From NCBI GenBank assembly GCA_017645305.1, contig JAGCPD010000030.1, positions 1-42,655 of the forward strand: 42,655 nt of DNA. The letters are read 5' to 3'. A program made the translations under genes and the position numbers. This DNA is from Bacteroidaceae bacterium. Lineage in GTDB: Bacteria; Bacteroidota; Bacteroidia; Bacteroidales; Bacteroidaceae. Of the stretch, positions 26,437 to 34,287 are shown in pieces (position 1 is the first letter of the stretch; every line of letters begins with the position of its first letter). Under the pieces are notes generated by a model. The model was given only the letters and a program-made list of their open reading frames with translations. It did not search any database and had not been told where the DNA came from.

Positions 26437-27861
26437 ATGAAATATAGAACATTTTCCATAAAAGCCTCACTTTTGGGAGGTTTAGTGGGGGCCCTCCTTT
26501 TAAGCAGTTGCGGGCTGTATAAGAATTACGAGCGTCCTGCCGACATAAAGACCGACGGTATCTATGGCGATGCACAAAGCGGCGGAGAACAGGGACTGGG
26601 CGACATAAAATGGCGCGAGATATTTACCGACCCACAGTTGCAAACCCTCATTGAAAAGGGATTGGCCAACAATACAGACATGAAGAATGCCGACCTGAAG
26701 ATTCAGGAAGTTCAGTATGCCCTGAAATGTGCAAAACTGGCTTACATTCCCAACATCTACTTCAACCCCAGCGGAACCGTCAACAGGCCGTGGGACCCTT
26801 ATGACCGCAACACTTACAATACCAGCACCACATACAACCTGCCAATCACAATGAGCTGGCAGATAGGAAGCCTGGGAAGCCTGCGCAATGCCAAAAAGAA
26901 GGCTGAGGTAAACGTAGAGCAGCTGAAGAATGCCAAACAAGCCGTTCAGGCTGCCTTGGTAGCTAACATAGCATCAATGTACTACACCCTTTCCTCGCTC
27001 GACGAACAGCTGGCCCTGACTCAGACCACACGTGACAACTGGGGTAAGTACCTGGATATGGAGAAGAAACTGATGGATGCCGGTCAGGCCGATATGGCTG
27101 CCGTATCAAGCATAGAGGCCACTTACCACAGCATCTGCACCAGCGTGGTGGCTTTGCAGAATAACATCAGACTGGTCGAGAACTCCCTGGGAACATTACT
27201 GGGAGAAACAGCAGGTCATGTGACGCGTGGCGCGCTCTCCACCTTCCAGACACCAGCCATCCTTGCTACAGGCGCTCCCATTACCATCCTGGCACGCCGT
27301 CCCGATGTAAAAGCTGCCGAGTTGGAACTGGCAAGTGCCTTCTATGAAAAGAATATTGCCCGTAGTGCTTTCTACCCCTCGCTGAATATCAGCGCCACCG
27401 GACAGTTTACCAATAGCCTTGGCGGCGGAGCCATCAATCCTGGCATCATGATAGGCAATGCTGTGGCAAGCCTGTCACAACCCCTGTTCGCAAATGGAAG
27501 GATTCGTGCACAGTACAAGATATCGAAGGCCGAAATGGAAGTTGCCACCAACAACTTTAAGCAAGCCGTCATAGCAGCAGGTAACGAGGTAAATACCGCA
27601 ATGGTAGAGTTGAAAAGTGCCGAGGATCAGAAGGAACTCATAAGCAAGCAGGTTACTTCACTGGAGAAAGCCCTTGATGCCACACAGAAACTCTATGCTC
27701 ATACCAGCACCAACTATCTGAATGTCATTACGGCCCAGAACTCACTGCTCTCTGCCCAGATGAGTCTGATTAAGAACCGCATGGATGCCATCAACGCTAC
27801 CATAGACCTTTACCAGGCCCTTGGCGGTGGTGCGGAAGTTGCAGAAAAAGAAGAGAAATAG
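26437..27861 (+). CDS. outer-membrane efflux channel lipoprotein (OprM/NodT family)
   Basis: This 474-residue TolC-type channel has a lipobox (LLLSSC, Cys25), as in OprM. The family markers are GDIKWREIFTDPQLQTLIEK (about 55-74), two long alpha-helical repeat halves (QEVQYALKCAKLAYIPNI; later AAGNEVNTAMVELKSAEDQ), ARRPDVKAAELELASAFYEK (about 286-305) and NYLNVITAQNSLLSAQ near the end. It completes the tripartite pump with the two upstream genes; the gap to the pump gene is 89 bp. A strong terminator follows. Confidence 0.93.
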   Translation: MKYRTFSIKASLLGGLVGALLLSSCGLYKNYERPADIKTDGIYGDAQSGGEQGLGDIKWREIFTDPQLQTLIEKGLANNTDMKNADLKIQEVQYALKCAKLAYIPNIYFNPSGTVNRPWDPYDRNTYNTSTTYNLPITMSWQIGSLGSLRNAKKKAEVNVEQLKNAKQAVQAALVANIASMYYTLSSLDEQLALTQTTRDNWGKYLDMEKKLMDAGQADMAAVSSIEATYHSICTSVVALQNNIRLVENSLGTLLGETAGHVTRGALSTFQTPAILATGAPITILARRPDVKAAELELASAFYEKNIARSAFYPSLNISATGQFTNSLGGGAINPGIMIGNAVASLSQPLFANGRIRAQYKISKAEMEVATNNFKQAVIAAGNEVNTAMVELKSAEDQKELISKQVTSLEKALDATQKLYAHTSTNYLNVITAQNSLLSAQMSLIKNRMDAINATIDLYQALGGGAEVAEKEEK

Positions 27862-27914
27862 TTTATTGGGAAACCTTGGACAAACCGTCCAGCTGTCTCA
27901 GAATCAGATAAATC

Positions 27915-27945
27915 AAGCCCTCTGGCACGTGGTGCCAAAGGGCTT
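27915..27945 (+). terminator. terminator of the efflux operon
   Basis: AAGCCCT-c-TGGCAC-gtg-GTGCCA-a-AGGGCTT is a stem of 13 pairs with one mismatch, followed by ATTTTGTT. It lies between convergent genes and may work both ways. Confidence 0.8.
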
Positions 27946-28016
27946 ATTTTGTTCGGATTCTCTAAAAGGCTTGTTCTATTTGCTTGACTGAAGCCTCCAA
28001 CCCTCAGTTCCCAATT

Positions 28017-28451
28017 TTAGAAGGGAAGGTCCTCGCCCTCAGCCTGGGGAGCAAAGGGAGCAGCTGCATTAGCATCGGCAGGAGCGGCTGCAGGTGCAGG
28101 AGCCTGTGTGGGAACAGGAGCACCACCGAAGGGTGCTGTGTCGGGAGCTACGGGAGCAGCTGCCACAGGAGCAGCCTGCACGTTACGGTCCACACGGAAT
28201 GCGCGTACACCATTGAACCAGCGACCCTGATACTCGCGGGCATCAATATCGAAGGATACTGTCATTATTTCGCCCATCTGAATGTTGAACTGCTGCATAC
28301 GGTCAGCCCCGAATACCTCGAAGAAAAGCTTACGGGGATACTGATCCATCGTTTCAAGTACATACTGACCACAAATCCATTCACTTCCAGTTCTGCTTGA
28401 AACACCCTTGCGCGGCTCAAGTACTGCAATAATTTTGCCTGTTATTTCCAT
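28017..28451 (-). CDS. DUF3127 OB-fold protein with SSB-like acidic tail
   Basis: This 144-residue protein has a DUF3127 OB-fold domain (MEITGKIIAVLEPRKGVSSR to about residue 85; SFDIDAREYQGRWFNGVRAF is typical). An Ala/Pro-rich linker (about 90-135) leads to a C-terminal GEDLPF. This layout (OB fold, flexible linker, acidic tip ending in Pro-Phe) is the one used by single-stranded DNA-binding protein SSB to recruit partners. A role in binding single-stranded DNA or RNA is inferred. It is divergent from dnaN, which supports a link with replication. It converges with the efflux operon. Confidence 0.82.
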   Translation of the reverse strand: MEITGKIIAVLEPRKGVSSRTGSEWICGQYVLETMDQYPRKLFFEVFGADRMQQFNIQMGEIMTVSFDIDAREYQGRWFNGVRAFRVDRNVQAAPVAAAPVAPDTAPFGGAPVPTQAPAPAAAPADANAAAPFAPQAEGEDLPF

Positions 28452-28483
28452 TGTTCTTTATGTTTTTTGTTAAAATCGTGCCG

Positions 28484-28491
28484 CAAAGATA
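28484..28491 (-). promoter_or_regulatory. -7 box of the DUF3127 gene
   Basis: TATCTTTG on the minus strand, about 32 bp before the start codon. The -33 box is unclear. Confidence 0.5.
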
Positions 28492-28532
28492 TGAAAAAAT
28501 AACTTACAATACGTTTTTTCCCAAACGTTTTT

Positions 28533-28562
28533 TTTGATGTACGAAAAAAATCAGTACCTTTG
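28533..28562 (+). promoter_or_regulatory. dnaN operon promoter
   Basis: -33 TTTG (28533-28536), 18-bp spacer, -7 TACCTTTG (28555-28562). It rules out the upstream in-frame TTG (28560) as start and supports ATG 28590. Confidence 0.75.
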
Positions 28563-28589
28563 TACCATAATAAACAAAACACTAATAAT

Positions 28590-29714
28590 ATGGATTTCAA
28601 AGTTTCAAGTTCAGCTCTTTACAGCCGTCTTACAGCGGCCAGCAAAGTTATGGGTTCCAAGAACTCCATGCCCATCCTTGACTGCATCCTGTTTGATGTA
28701 AAGGACGGCAATATCACCATCACCGCTTCCGACAGCGAAAAGTATTACATTACCTCAGTTCCGACTATTGAGCAGAATGGAGAGGCTCGTTTCTGCATTC
28801 CCGCAAAGACCATCATCGATTCCATCAAGGAACTGGCAGAACAACCCGTGAACATCAACTTCAATGCCGAGACTATGGAGATCAAAGGGACGCATAACAG
28901 CGGCTCGTTCAGCGTTATGGCACAGGATGCTGCCCCCTACCCCATGGCCAAGAGAGTCAGCGATGACGCAACCCGCCTGACCATGCCTGCCGAGGTGCTG
29001 CTGAATGGTATCAACCGTTGTCTGTTTGCTACGGCAAATGACGAAATCAGATTGGTTATGAACGGTGTTTACGTCGATATTACCCCCGACTACATAATCT
29101 TTGCTGGTACAGACGGACGCAAGTTGGTACGTAACACCAATCATTCTATCAAGAGCGGCCTTACCGCAGGCTTTATCCTGCCCAAAAAGGTTTGTGCCAT
29201 TCTGAAGACCGTTCTGAACAAGGATGAGGAAGAGATAGAAATTCTCTTTGACACGGACAAGGCTACCATCAAGTCTGTTGACATGACAATGCACTTCCGC
29301 CTTATCGAGGGACGCTATCCTAACTACAATGCTGTAATTCCCCAGAGCAATCCCTTCAAAGCCAACGTGGACCGCTTAGCTCTTGCCAGCGCCCTGAAGC
29401 GTGTTGCCGTATTCTGCAACCAGAGCAGCGGACTGGTTAAAGTGGAACTGAGCAACAACAGCATGAAACTTACAGGACAGGACAACGAATACGCCACAAG
29501 TGCTGAGGAATACCTGGTTTGCGAATACAACGCCACCCCCATCAGCATAGGTTTCAGCTGTCAGTTCCTGTTGGAAATTGCCAATATAATGGAAAGCGAA
29601 AACATTACATTGGAAGTCGCAGACCCCAGCCGTCCCGGCATCATACGTCCTGCCGATGACAATACAGAAGACGAAGTGCTGATGCTGTTGATGCCAATGC
29701 GTGTAGAGGACTAA
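28590..29714 (+). CDS. dnaN: DNA polymerase III beta subunit (sliding clamp)
   Basis: This 374-residue clamp encircles DNA and holds the replicase. ATG 28590 (MDFKVSSSALYSRL) is chosen because the promoter lies just upstream and the length then matches the family. Three repeated clamp folds are visible: FKVSSSALYSRLTAASKVM, then MPAEVLLNGINRCLFATAND (about 130-149), then NVDRLALASALKRVAVFCNQ (about 258-277). The C-terminal VLMLLMPMRVED matches the VYVIMPMRL-type end. It heads an operon of at least seven genes ending with tilS. Confidence 0.96.
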   Translation: MDFKVSSSALYSRLTAASKVMGSKNSMPILDCILFDVKDGNITITASDSEKYYITSVPTIEQNGEARFCIPAKTIIDSIKELAEQPVNINFNAETMEIKGTHNSGSFSVMAQDAAPYPMAKRVSDDATRLTMPAEVLLNGINRCLFATANDEIRLVMNGVYVDITPDYIIFAGTDGRKLVRNTNHSIKSGLTAGFILPKKVCAILKTVLNKDEEEIEILFDTDKATIKSVDMTMHFRLIEGRYPNYNAVIPQSNPFKANVDRLALASALKRVAVFCNQSSGLVKVELSNNSMKLTGQDNEYATSAEEYLVCEYNATPISIGFSCQFLLEIANIMESENITLEVADPSRPGIIRPADDNTEDEVLMLLMPMRVED

Positions 29715-29733
29715 AGAAAAAGACTTTCACGGC

Positions 29734-30504
29734 ATGAAGCTTAATCTGAAAAATCCCATTATATTCTTCGACCTTGAGACCACTGGTCTGGATATTGCCA
29801 AAGACCGTATCGTAGAACTATGCTATATTCGTGTTGAGCCCAACGGCAATGAAGAGGCAAAAAGTATGCGCATCAACCCCGAGGTACATATCCCCGAGGA
29901 AGCCAGCAAGGTTCACGGCATTACAGACAAGGATGTAAAGGACTGTCCCACCTTCAAGCAGATTGCCAAGACGCTTTGGCAAACCTTTGAAGGTTGCGAC
30001 CTGGCAGGATACAACAGCAACAAGTTCGACATTCCCCTGCTGGTGGAAGAGTTCATGCGTGCCGGAGTGGACATCGACCTGAGCAAACGCAAACTGGTGG
30101 ACGTGCAGAACATCTACCATAAACTGGAGCGCCGTACACTGATTGCCGCCTACAAATACTACTGCGGCAAGGATTTGGAGAATGCCCACAGTGCTTTGGC
30201 AGATACGCAGGCTACCTATGAGGTACTGCAAGCCCAGCTCGACAAATATCCTAATGACTTGCAGAACGACATCCAGTTCCTTTCGGACTACTCCAAGGTT
30301 AGCAACAACATTGACTTCGCAGGCCGTTTCGTTTATGATGAAAATGGCGTGGAGGTAGTGAACTTCGGAAAGTACAAAGGCAAACCCGTAAAGGAAGTCC
30401 TGCAGAAAGACCCTGGCTACTACGGCTGGATTATGCAGAGCGACTTTACCATGAACACCAAGCAGGTGCTAACAAAACTCAAGTTCAAATATGCTGCAGG
30501 GTAA
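29734..30504 (+). CDS. DnaQ-like 3'-5' exonuclease with C-terminal DUF3820-like domain
   Basis: This 256-residue DEDD exonuclease has ExoI FFDLETTGLDIAKDRIVELC (about 11-30; DxE), ExoII GYNSNKFDIPLLVEEF (about 91-106; Asp) and ExoIII HSALADTQATYEVL (about 151-164; HxxxxD, DEDDh class). The C-terminal 50 residues (VVNFGKYKGKPVKEVLQKDP, then YYGWIMQSDF) match the short DUF3820 domain found fused to such exonucleases. It probably acts in proofreading or repair; it is not the full polymerase. It follows dnaN by 19 bp and overlaps coaBC by 14 bp. Confidence 0.9.
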   Translation: MKLNLKNPIIFFDLETTGLDIAKDRIVELCYIRVEPNGNEEAKSMRINPEVHIPEEASKVHGITDKDVKDCPTFKQIAKTLWQTFEGCDLAGYNSNKFDIPLLVEEFMRAGVDIDLSKRKLVDVQNIYHKLERRTLIAAYKYYCGKDLENAHSALADTQATYEVLQAQLDKYPNDLQNDIQFLSDYSKVSNNIDFAGRFVYDENGVEVVNFGKYKGKPVKEVLQKDPGYYGWIMQSDFTMNTKQVLTKLKFKYAAG

Positions 30505-31687
30505 GAAAATTGTACTTGGCATAACCGGTAGTATTGCTGCCTACAAAGCATGTTACCTAATCCGTGGCTTGATAAAGCAAGGAGCCGAAGTACAGGTTGT
30601 GATAACCCCCTCAGGAAAGGAATTCATTACTCCGCTCACGCTAAGCACCCTCACAGGCAAGCCTGTGGTGAGTGAATTCTTTGACAGAAGGGACGGCTCT
30701 TGGCATTCCCATGTACAGTTAGGACTTTGGGCAGATGCAATGGTTGTTGCTCCCGCCTCGGCAAGTACAATTGGTAAAATGGCGAACGGGATAGCCGACA
30801 ATATGCTCATTACAACCTACCTGAGCATGAAGGCGCCTGTCTTTGTGGCTCCCGCAATGGATCTGGATATGTTTGCCCATCCAAGCACACAGAAGAACCT
30901 GGAAACCCTGCGCTCCTACGGGAACCACATCATAGAACCCGCAACGGGCTTCCTTGCCAGCAAGCTGGAAGGCAAGGGTCGTATGGAGGAGCCGGAACAC
31001 ATCATAGAAATACTGGACAGCTTCTTCGCGGAAAAGTCCGACCTGCAAGGAAAGAGAATCCTGATTACTGCCGGACCTACTTACGAGAAGCTTGACCCCG
31101 TCCGCTTTATCGGCAACTACAGTAGTGGTAAAATGGGCATCGCCTTGGCTGAAGAATGTGCAGAGCGCGGTGCAACTGTTGAGCTGATTTGCGGTCCCGT
31201 AAGTATTAAAACAAATCATCCCAACATACTCAGGACTGACGTGGAAAGTGCGGCAGAGATGTACAAGGCAGCCACGGAAGCCTTCCCTAACACAGATGCA
31301 GCCATCCTGTGTGCTGCTGTGGCCGACTTTACCCCATCAGTGGTAGCAGGCAACAAAATAAAGCGTAAAGGCGACAAACTGACACTGGAACTGACACCGA
31401 CAAAGGACATCGCCCAGGCCTTGGGAAAGATGAAACGTGACGGACAGGTTATGGTGGGCTTTGCCTTAGAGACAAATGACGAGGAGAACAACGCAAAAGA
31501 GAAACTGCTGAAGAAGAACCTGGACTTTATCGTTCTGAACAGTTTGCAGGATGACGGGGCCGGATTCCGGCACAACACTAACAAGGTTACGCTCATTGAC
31601 AAGGAAGGAGAGACAAAATTTCCGCTGAAGTCTAAGAAAGAAGTGGCCAAGGATATTGTAAACAAACTAGTATCAATTGTAAAATGA
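30491..31687 (+). CDS. coaBC: bifunctional phosphopantothenoylcysteine decarboxylase / phosphopantothenate-cysteine ligase
   Basis: This 398-residue enzyme carries out two steps of coenzyme A synthesis. The N-terminal CoaC flavoprotein has GITGSIAAYKACYLIRGL (about 10-27), HVQLGLWADAMVVAPASAST (active-site His at about 74) and a PAMDLDMFAHP motif. The usual catalytic Cys loop (ACGxxGxGRM) reads LASKLEGKGRM here, with Ser in place of Cys. The C-terminal CoaB ligase starts about residue 185 (RILITAGPTYEKLDPVRFI) and has SSGKMGIALAEE and AAVADFTP. It starts inside the exonuclease gene and overlaps porD by 4 bp. Confidence 0.95.
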   Translation: MLQGKKIVLGITGSIAAYKACYLIRGLIKQGAEVQVVITPSGKEFITPLTLSTLTGKPVVSEFFDRRDGSWHSHVQLGLWADAMVVAPASASTIGKMANGIADNMLITTYLSMKAPVFVAPAMDLDMFAHPSTQKNLETLRSYGNHIIEPATGFLASKLEGKGRMEEPEHIIEILDSFFAEKSDLQGKRILITAGPTYEKLDPVRFIGNYSSGKMGIALAEECAERGATVELICGPVSIKTNHPNILRTDVESAAEMYKAATEAFPNTDAAILCAAVADFTPSVVAGNKIKRKGDKLTLELTPTKDIAQALGKMKRDGQVMVGFALETNDEENNAKEKLLKKNLDFIVLNSLQDDGAGFRHNTNKVTLIDKEGETKFPLKSKKEVAKDIVNKLVSIVK

Positions 31688-32610
31688 GGAAATCTTCCAT
31701 CTTTTTTGTTTTCGTCTTTGTTTTCGTTTTCGTCTTCGTTAACGTTTTCGATAGCCCTCTATGCGCACAGGAGCTGAATGCAAGGGTGAATATCAACTAT
31801 ACTCAAATAGAGAATACCAAGACGGATATTTTCCCTAAGCTTCAGACAACCATCGAGGAGTTCCTGAACAACCACAAATGGACAGAGATTGCATTCCGCG
31901 AAAACGAAAAGATTCAATGCAACTTCAACATAACCGTCAACGAATATAACGTAACAGAAAACTCTTTCAAATGCACGCTGCTGATGTCAAGCAACCGACC
32001 CGTTTTCAACAGCACCTACAATACGGTATGTTATTCGGTGAACGACAGGGAGTTTGTTTTCAGATTCTCGGAATTCGACCAGTTGGAATATCAGCAGAAC
32101 CAGATTGACAACAATTTGGTAGCCCTGCTTGCCTATTACGCTTATATGATTATTGGCATGGACCTTGATACCATGACACCTAAGGGCGGGACACCCTGTT
32201 TCCAGACAGCAGAAAACATCGTCTCTGCCGGCCAGAACCTTGATTTCCCAGGATGGAAAGCCTTCAGCGATGCAGGAAACCGATTTGGACTGCTGAACGA
32301 CTACCTTGACGGCTCTATGGAATGTATGCGTGACTTCCAGTATCTTTACCATCGGAAAGGCTTAGACAGGATGGCAGAGAATGCAGACACCGCTAGGGCT
32401 GCCATCACAGAAGGACTGGAACTGTTGCTTCAGGCACATAAAGCCAAGAATATGAACCGAGTTGCACAGCTTTTCACCGAATACAAAAGAACAGAATTGA
32501 TAAACATCTATTCAGGAAAAGGTACGACTGAAGAGAAAAACAAAGCCTACGATATTCTTTTTGCCATAGATGCCTCGCAAGATCAGGAATGGCAGAAAAT
32601 AAAGAAGTAA
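31684..32610 (+). CDS. porD: PorD/DUF4835 family protein, type IX secretion
   Basis: This 308-residue exported protein belongs to DUF4835, the family of PorD, which is linked to type IX secretion in Bacteroidetes. Family hallmarks are ELNARVNINYTQIENTKTDI (about 31-50), a central YYAYMIIGMDLDTMTPKGGT (about 155-174), and a long helical C-terminal part. Its usual position next to coaBC and recN supports the call. The signal peptide is odd: its hydrophobic core is a run of alternating Phe-Val (residues 8-21) encoded by tandem hexamers. Several proteins in this window end in a sorting-like tail. The start overlaps coaBC (ATGA). Confidence 0.85.
   Translation: MRKSSIFFVFVFVFVFVFVNVFDSPLCAQELNARVNINYTQIENTKTDIFPKLQTTIEEFLNNHKWTEIAFRENEKIQCNFNITVNEYNVTENSFKCTLLMSSNRPVFNSTYNTVCYSVNDREFVFRFSEFDQLEYQQNQIDNNLVALLAYYAYMIIGMDLDTMTPKGGTPCFQTAENIVSAGQNLDFPGWKAFSDAGNRFGLLNDYLDGSMECMRDFQYLYHRKGLDRMAENADTARAAITEGLELLLQAHKAKNMNRVAQLFTEYKRTELINIYSGKGTTEEKNKAYDILFAIDASQDQEWQKIKK
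31705..31746 (+). repeat. TTYGTY hexamer tract in the porD signal peptide
   Basis: Seven in-frame 6-bp units (TTTGTT, TTCGTC, TTTGTT, TTCGTT, TTCGTC, TTCGTT, AACGTT), each encoding two residues. Gain or loss of units would change the signal-peptide core without shifting the frame. Confidence 0.8.
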
Positions 32611-32616
32611 GACTTT

Positions 32617-34287
32617 ATGTTAAAGCATCTTTATATCAGGAACTTTGCTCTCATAAAAGAGTTGGATATTGATTTCCAATCGGGTTTCTCCGTTATCACT
32701 GGTGAGACTGGAGCAGGAAAGTCCATCATGCTTGGAGCCATCAACTACCTGCTGGGGCAAAGGGCGGATATCAAAAGCATTCTCCCCGGTGCAGACAAGT
32801 GTACGATAGAGGCCACCTTCGGCATAGAGGGTTATAACCTGAAATCCTTGTTCGAGGAGAACGACACAGACTTTGACGAGCACGAATGCATTATCCGCCG
32901 TGAGTTTACCACAAGTGGCAAAAGCAGAGCCTTTGTTAATGACAGCCCTGCCAATCTGTCGTTCTTAAAGGAACTGGGCTATCAGCTGATTGACATTCAC
33001 TCCCAGCATCAGAATCTGCTCATTGCCAAGGAAGATTTCCAACTTCATATCCTTGACGTAATGGCGCAGAACAACACGCTGCTCGAGGAATACCGCACCT
33101 GCTTTGCAACGTACAAGCAAACCGGGCAGGAATTACAGAATGCCAAAGAGATACTGGCCCAGTCAAAGGCTGAGGAAGATTATCTGCGTTTCCAGTTGGA
33201 ACAACTTGAGGAACTGAATCCCAAGGCCGGCGAAGACGAGGAACTTGAAGAAGAGCAGAACGAGCTGAGTCATGCAGAAGAAATAAAGAGCGTTCTGTAC
33301 AAGGCAGATTCCCTGTTCAGCAACGACAGCGAACCGGGTGGAATCATAGAGCTTCTGAAGCACATCTGTCAAGACATACAATCCCTGACCCGCGTCTATC
33401 CAGCCGTGGAAGAATATGCTGGGCGGATAGACAGCGCCCTTATAGAACTAAAGGATATAAGCGGCGAACTAAACAATCTGGCAGAAAAGGTTGAATACAA
33501 TCCGGCACGACTGGAGGAAGTCAGCAACCGGCTTGACCAGCTTTACACATTAGAGAAAAAGCACGATGTTAAGTCGGCCGCCGAACTTGAAGCCTTTATG
33601 CGGGAACTAAGGCAGAAACTGGATGTCATCAGCAATGGTGAAGAAAGAATCGAGGAATTGGAGAAAGCCGTACAGGAGAAGCTTGAAAAGGCCACAGCAC
33701 TGGCAGAGAAACTAAGCAAGAGCAGGATAAAAGCAGCCAGAGAAGTCGAGGCATCCATTGGCAAGATGCTGACGCAACTGGACATTCCCAACAACAGGTT
33801 TGAAGTCAGGATAGAAAAAAGCCGCCAACTGACAGAAAATGGAACAGACCAGGTAACCTTTTTCTTCTCCGCCAATAAGAATGTGGACTTGAGAGCCATA
33901 TCAGATGTCGCCAGCGGTGGTGAAATAGCTCGCCTGATGCTCGCCCTGAAAGCCATAACCAGCAAGAGGGAGAATCTGCCAACCATTATATTCGACGAAA
34001 TTGACACAGGTGTCAGCGGCAAGGTTGCCTCGTCAATGGCCAATCTTATGCAGGAAATGACGGCCAACAGCAAGCATCAGGTAATAGCCATCACCCACCT
34101 GCCTCAGATTGCATCTTACGGCACCACACACTATCGGGTTTACAAAGAAGATACAGAAGAACAGACGTTCAGCCACATACGCGAACTGACACAAGAAGAA
34201 AGAGTCACGGAAATTGCCCACATGTTAAGCGGGAACGAAGTTTCCGAGGCTGCCATCCTAAATGCAAAACAATTACTGAAACAATGA
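32617..34287 (+). CDS. recN: DNA repair protein RecN
   Basis: This 556-residue SMC-like ATPase acts in double-strand break repair. Walker A is SVITGETGAGKSIMLGAI (about 26-43), followed by QRADIKSI and the QLIDIHSQHQN motif (about 126-136). A coiled-coil arm with many Glu/Leu residues spans about 160-390. The C-terminal head has SGGEIARLMLALKAI (signature, about 435-449), Walker B TIIFDEIDTGVSGKVA and VIAITHLPQIASYG. Length is typical. It lies 6 bp after porD and overlaps the next gene by 4 bp. Confidence 0.95.
   Translation: MLKHLYIRNFALIKELDIDFQSGFSVITGETGAGKSIMLGAINYLLGQRADIKSILPGADKCTIEATFGIEGYNLKSLFEENDTDFDEHECIIRREFTTSGKSRAFVNDSPANLSFLKELGYQLIDIHSQHQNLLIAKEDFQLHILDVMAQNNTLLEEYRTCFATYKQTGQELQNAKEILAQSKAEEDYLRFQLEQLEELNPKAGEDEELEEEQNELSHAEEIKSVLYKADSLFSNDSEPGGIIELLKHICQDIQSLTRVYPAVEEYAGRIDSALIELKDISGELNNLAEKVEYNPARLEEVSNRLDQLYTLEKKHDVKSAAELEAFMRELRQKLDVISNGEERIEELEKAVQEKLEKATALAEKLSKSRIKAAREVEASIGKMLTQLDIPNNRFEVRIEKSRQLTENGTDQVTFFFSANKNVDLRAISDVASGGEIARLMLALKAITSKRENLPTIIFDEIDTGVSGKVASSMANLMQEMTANSKHQVIAITHLPQIASYGTTHYRVYKEDTEEQTFSHIRELTQEERVTEIAHMLSGNEVSEAAILNAKQLLKQ

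Noticed and set aside
28560..28589. TTG 28560 as the dnaN start
   Set aside because: It overlaps the -7 promoter box; ATG 28590 gives the normal clamp length.
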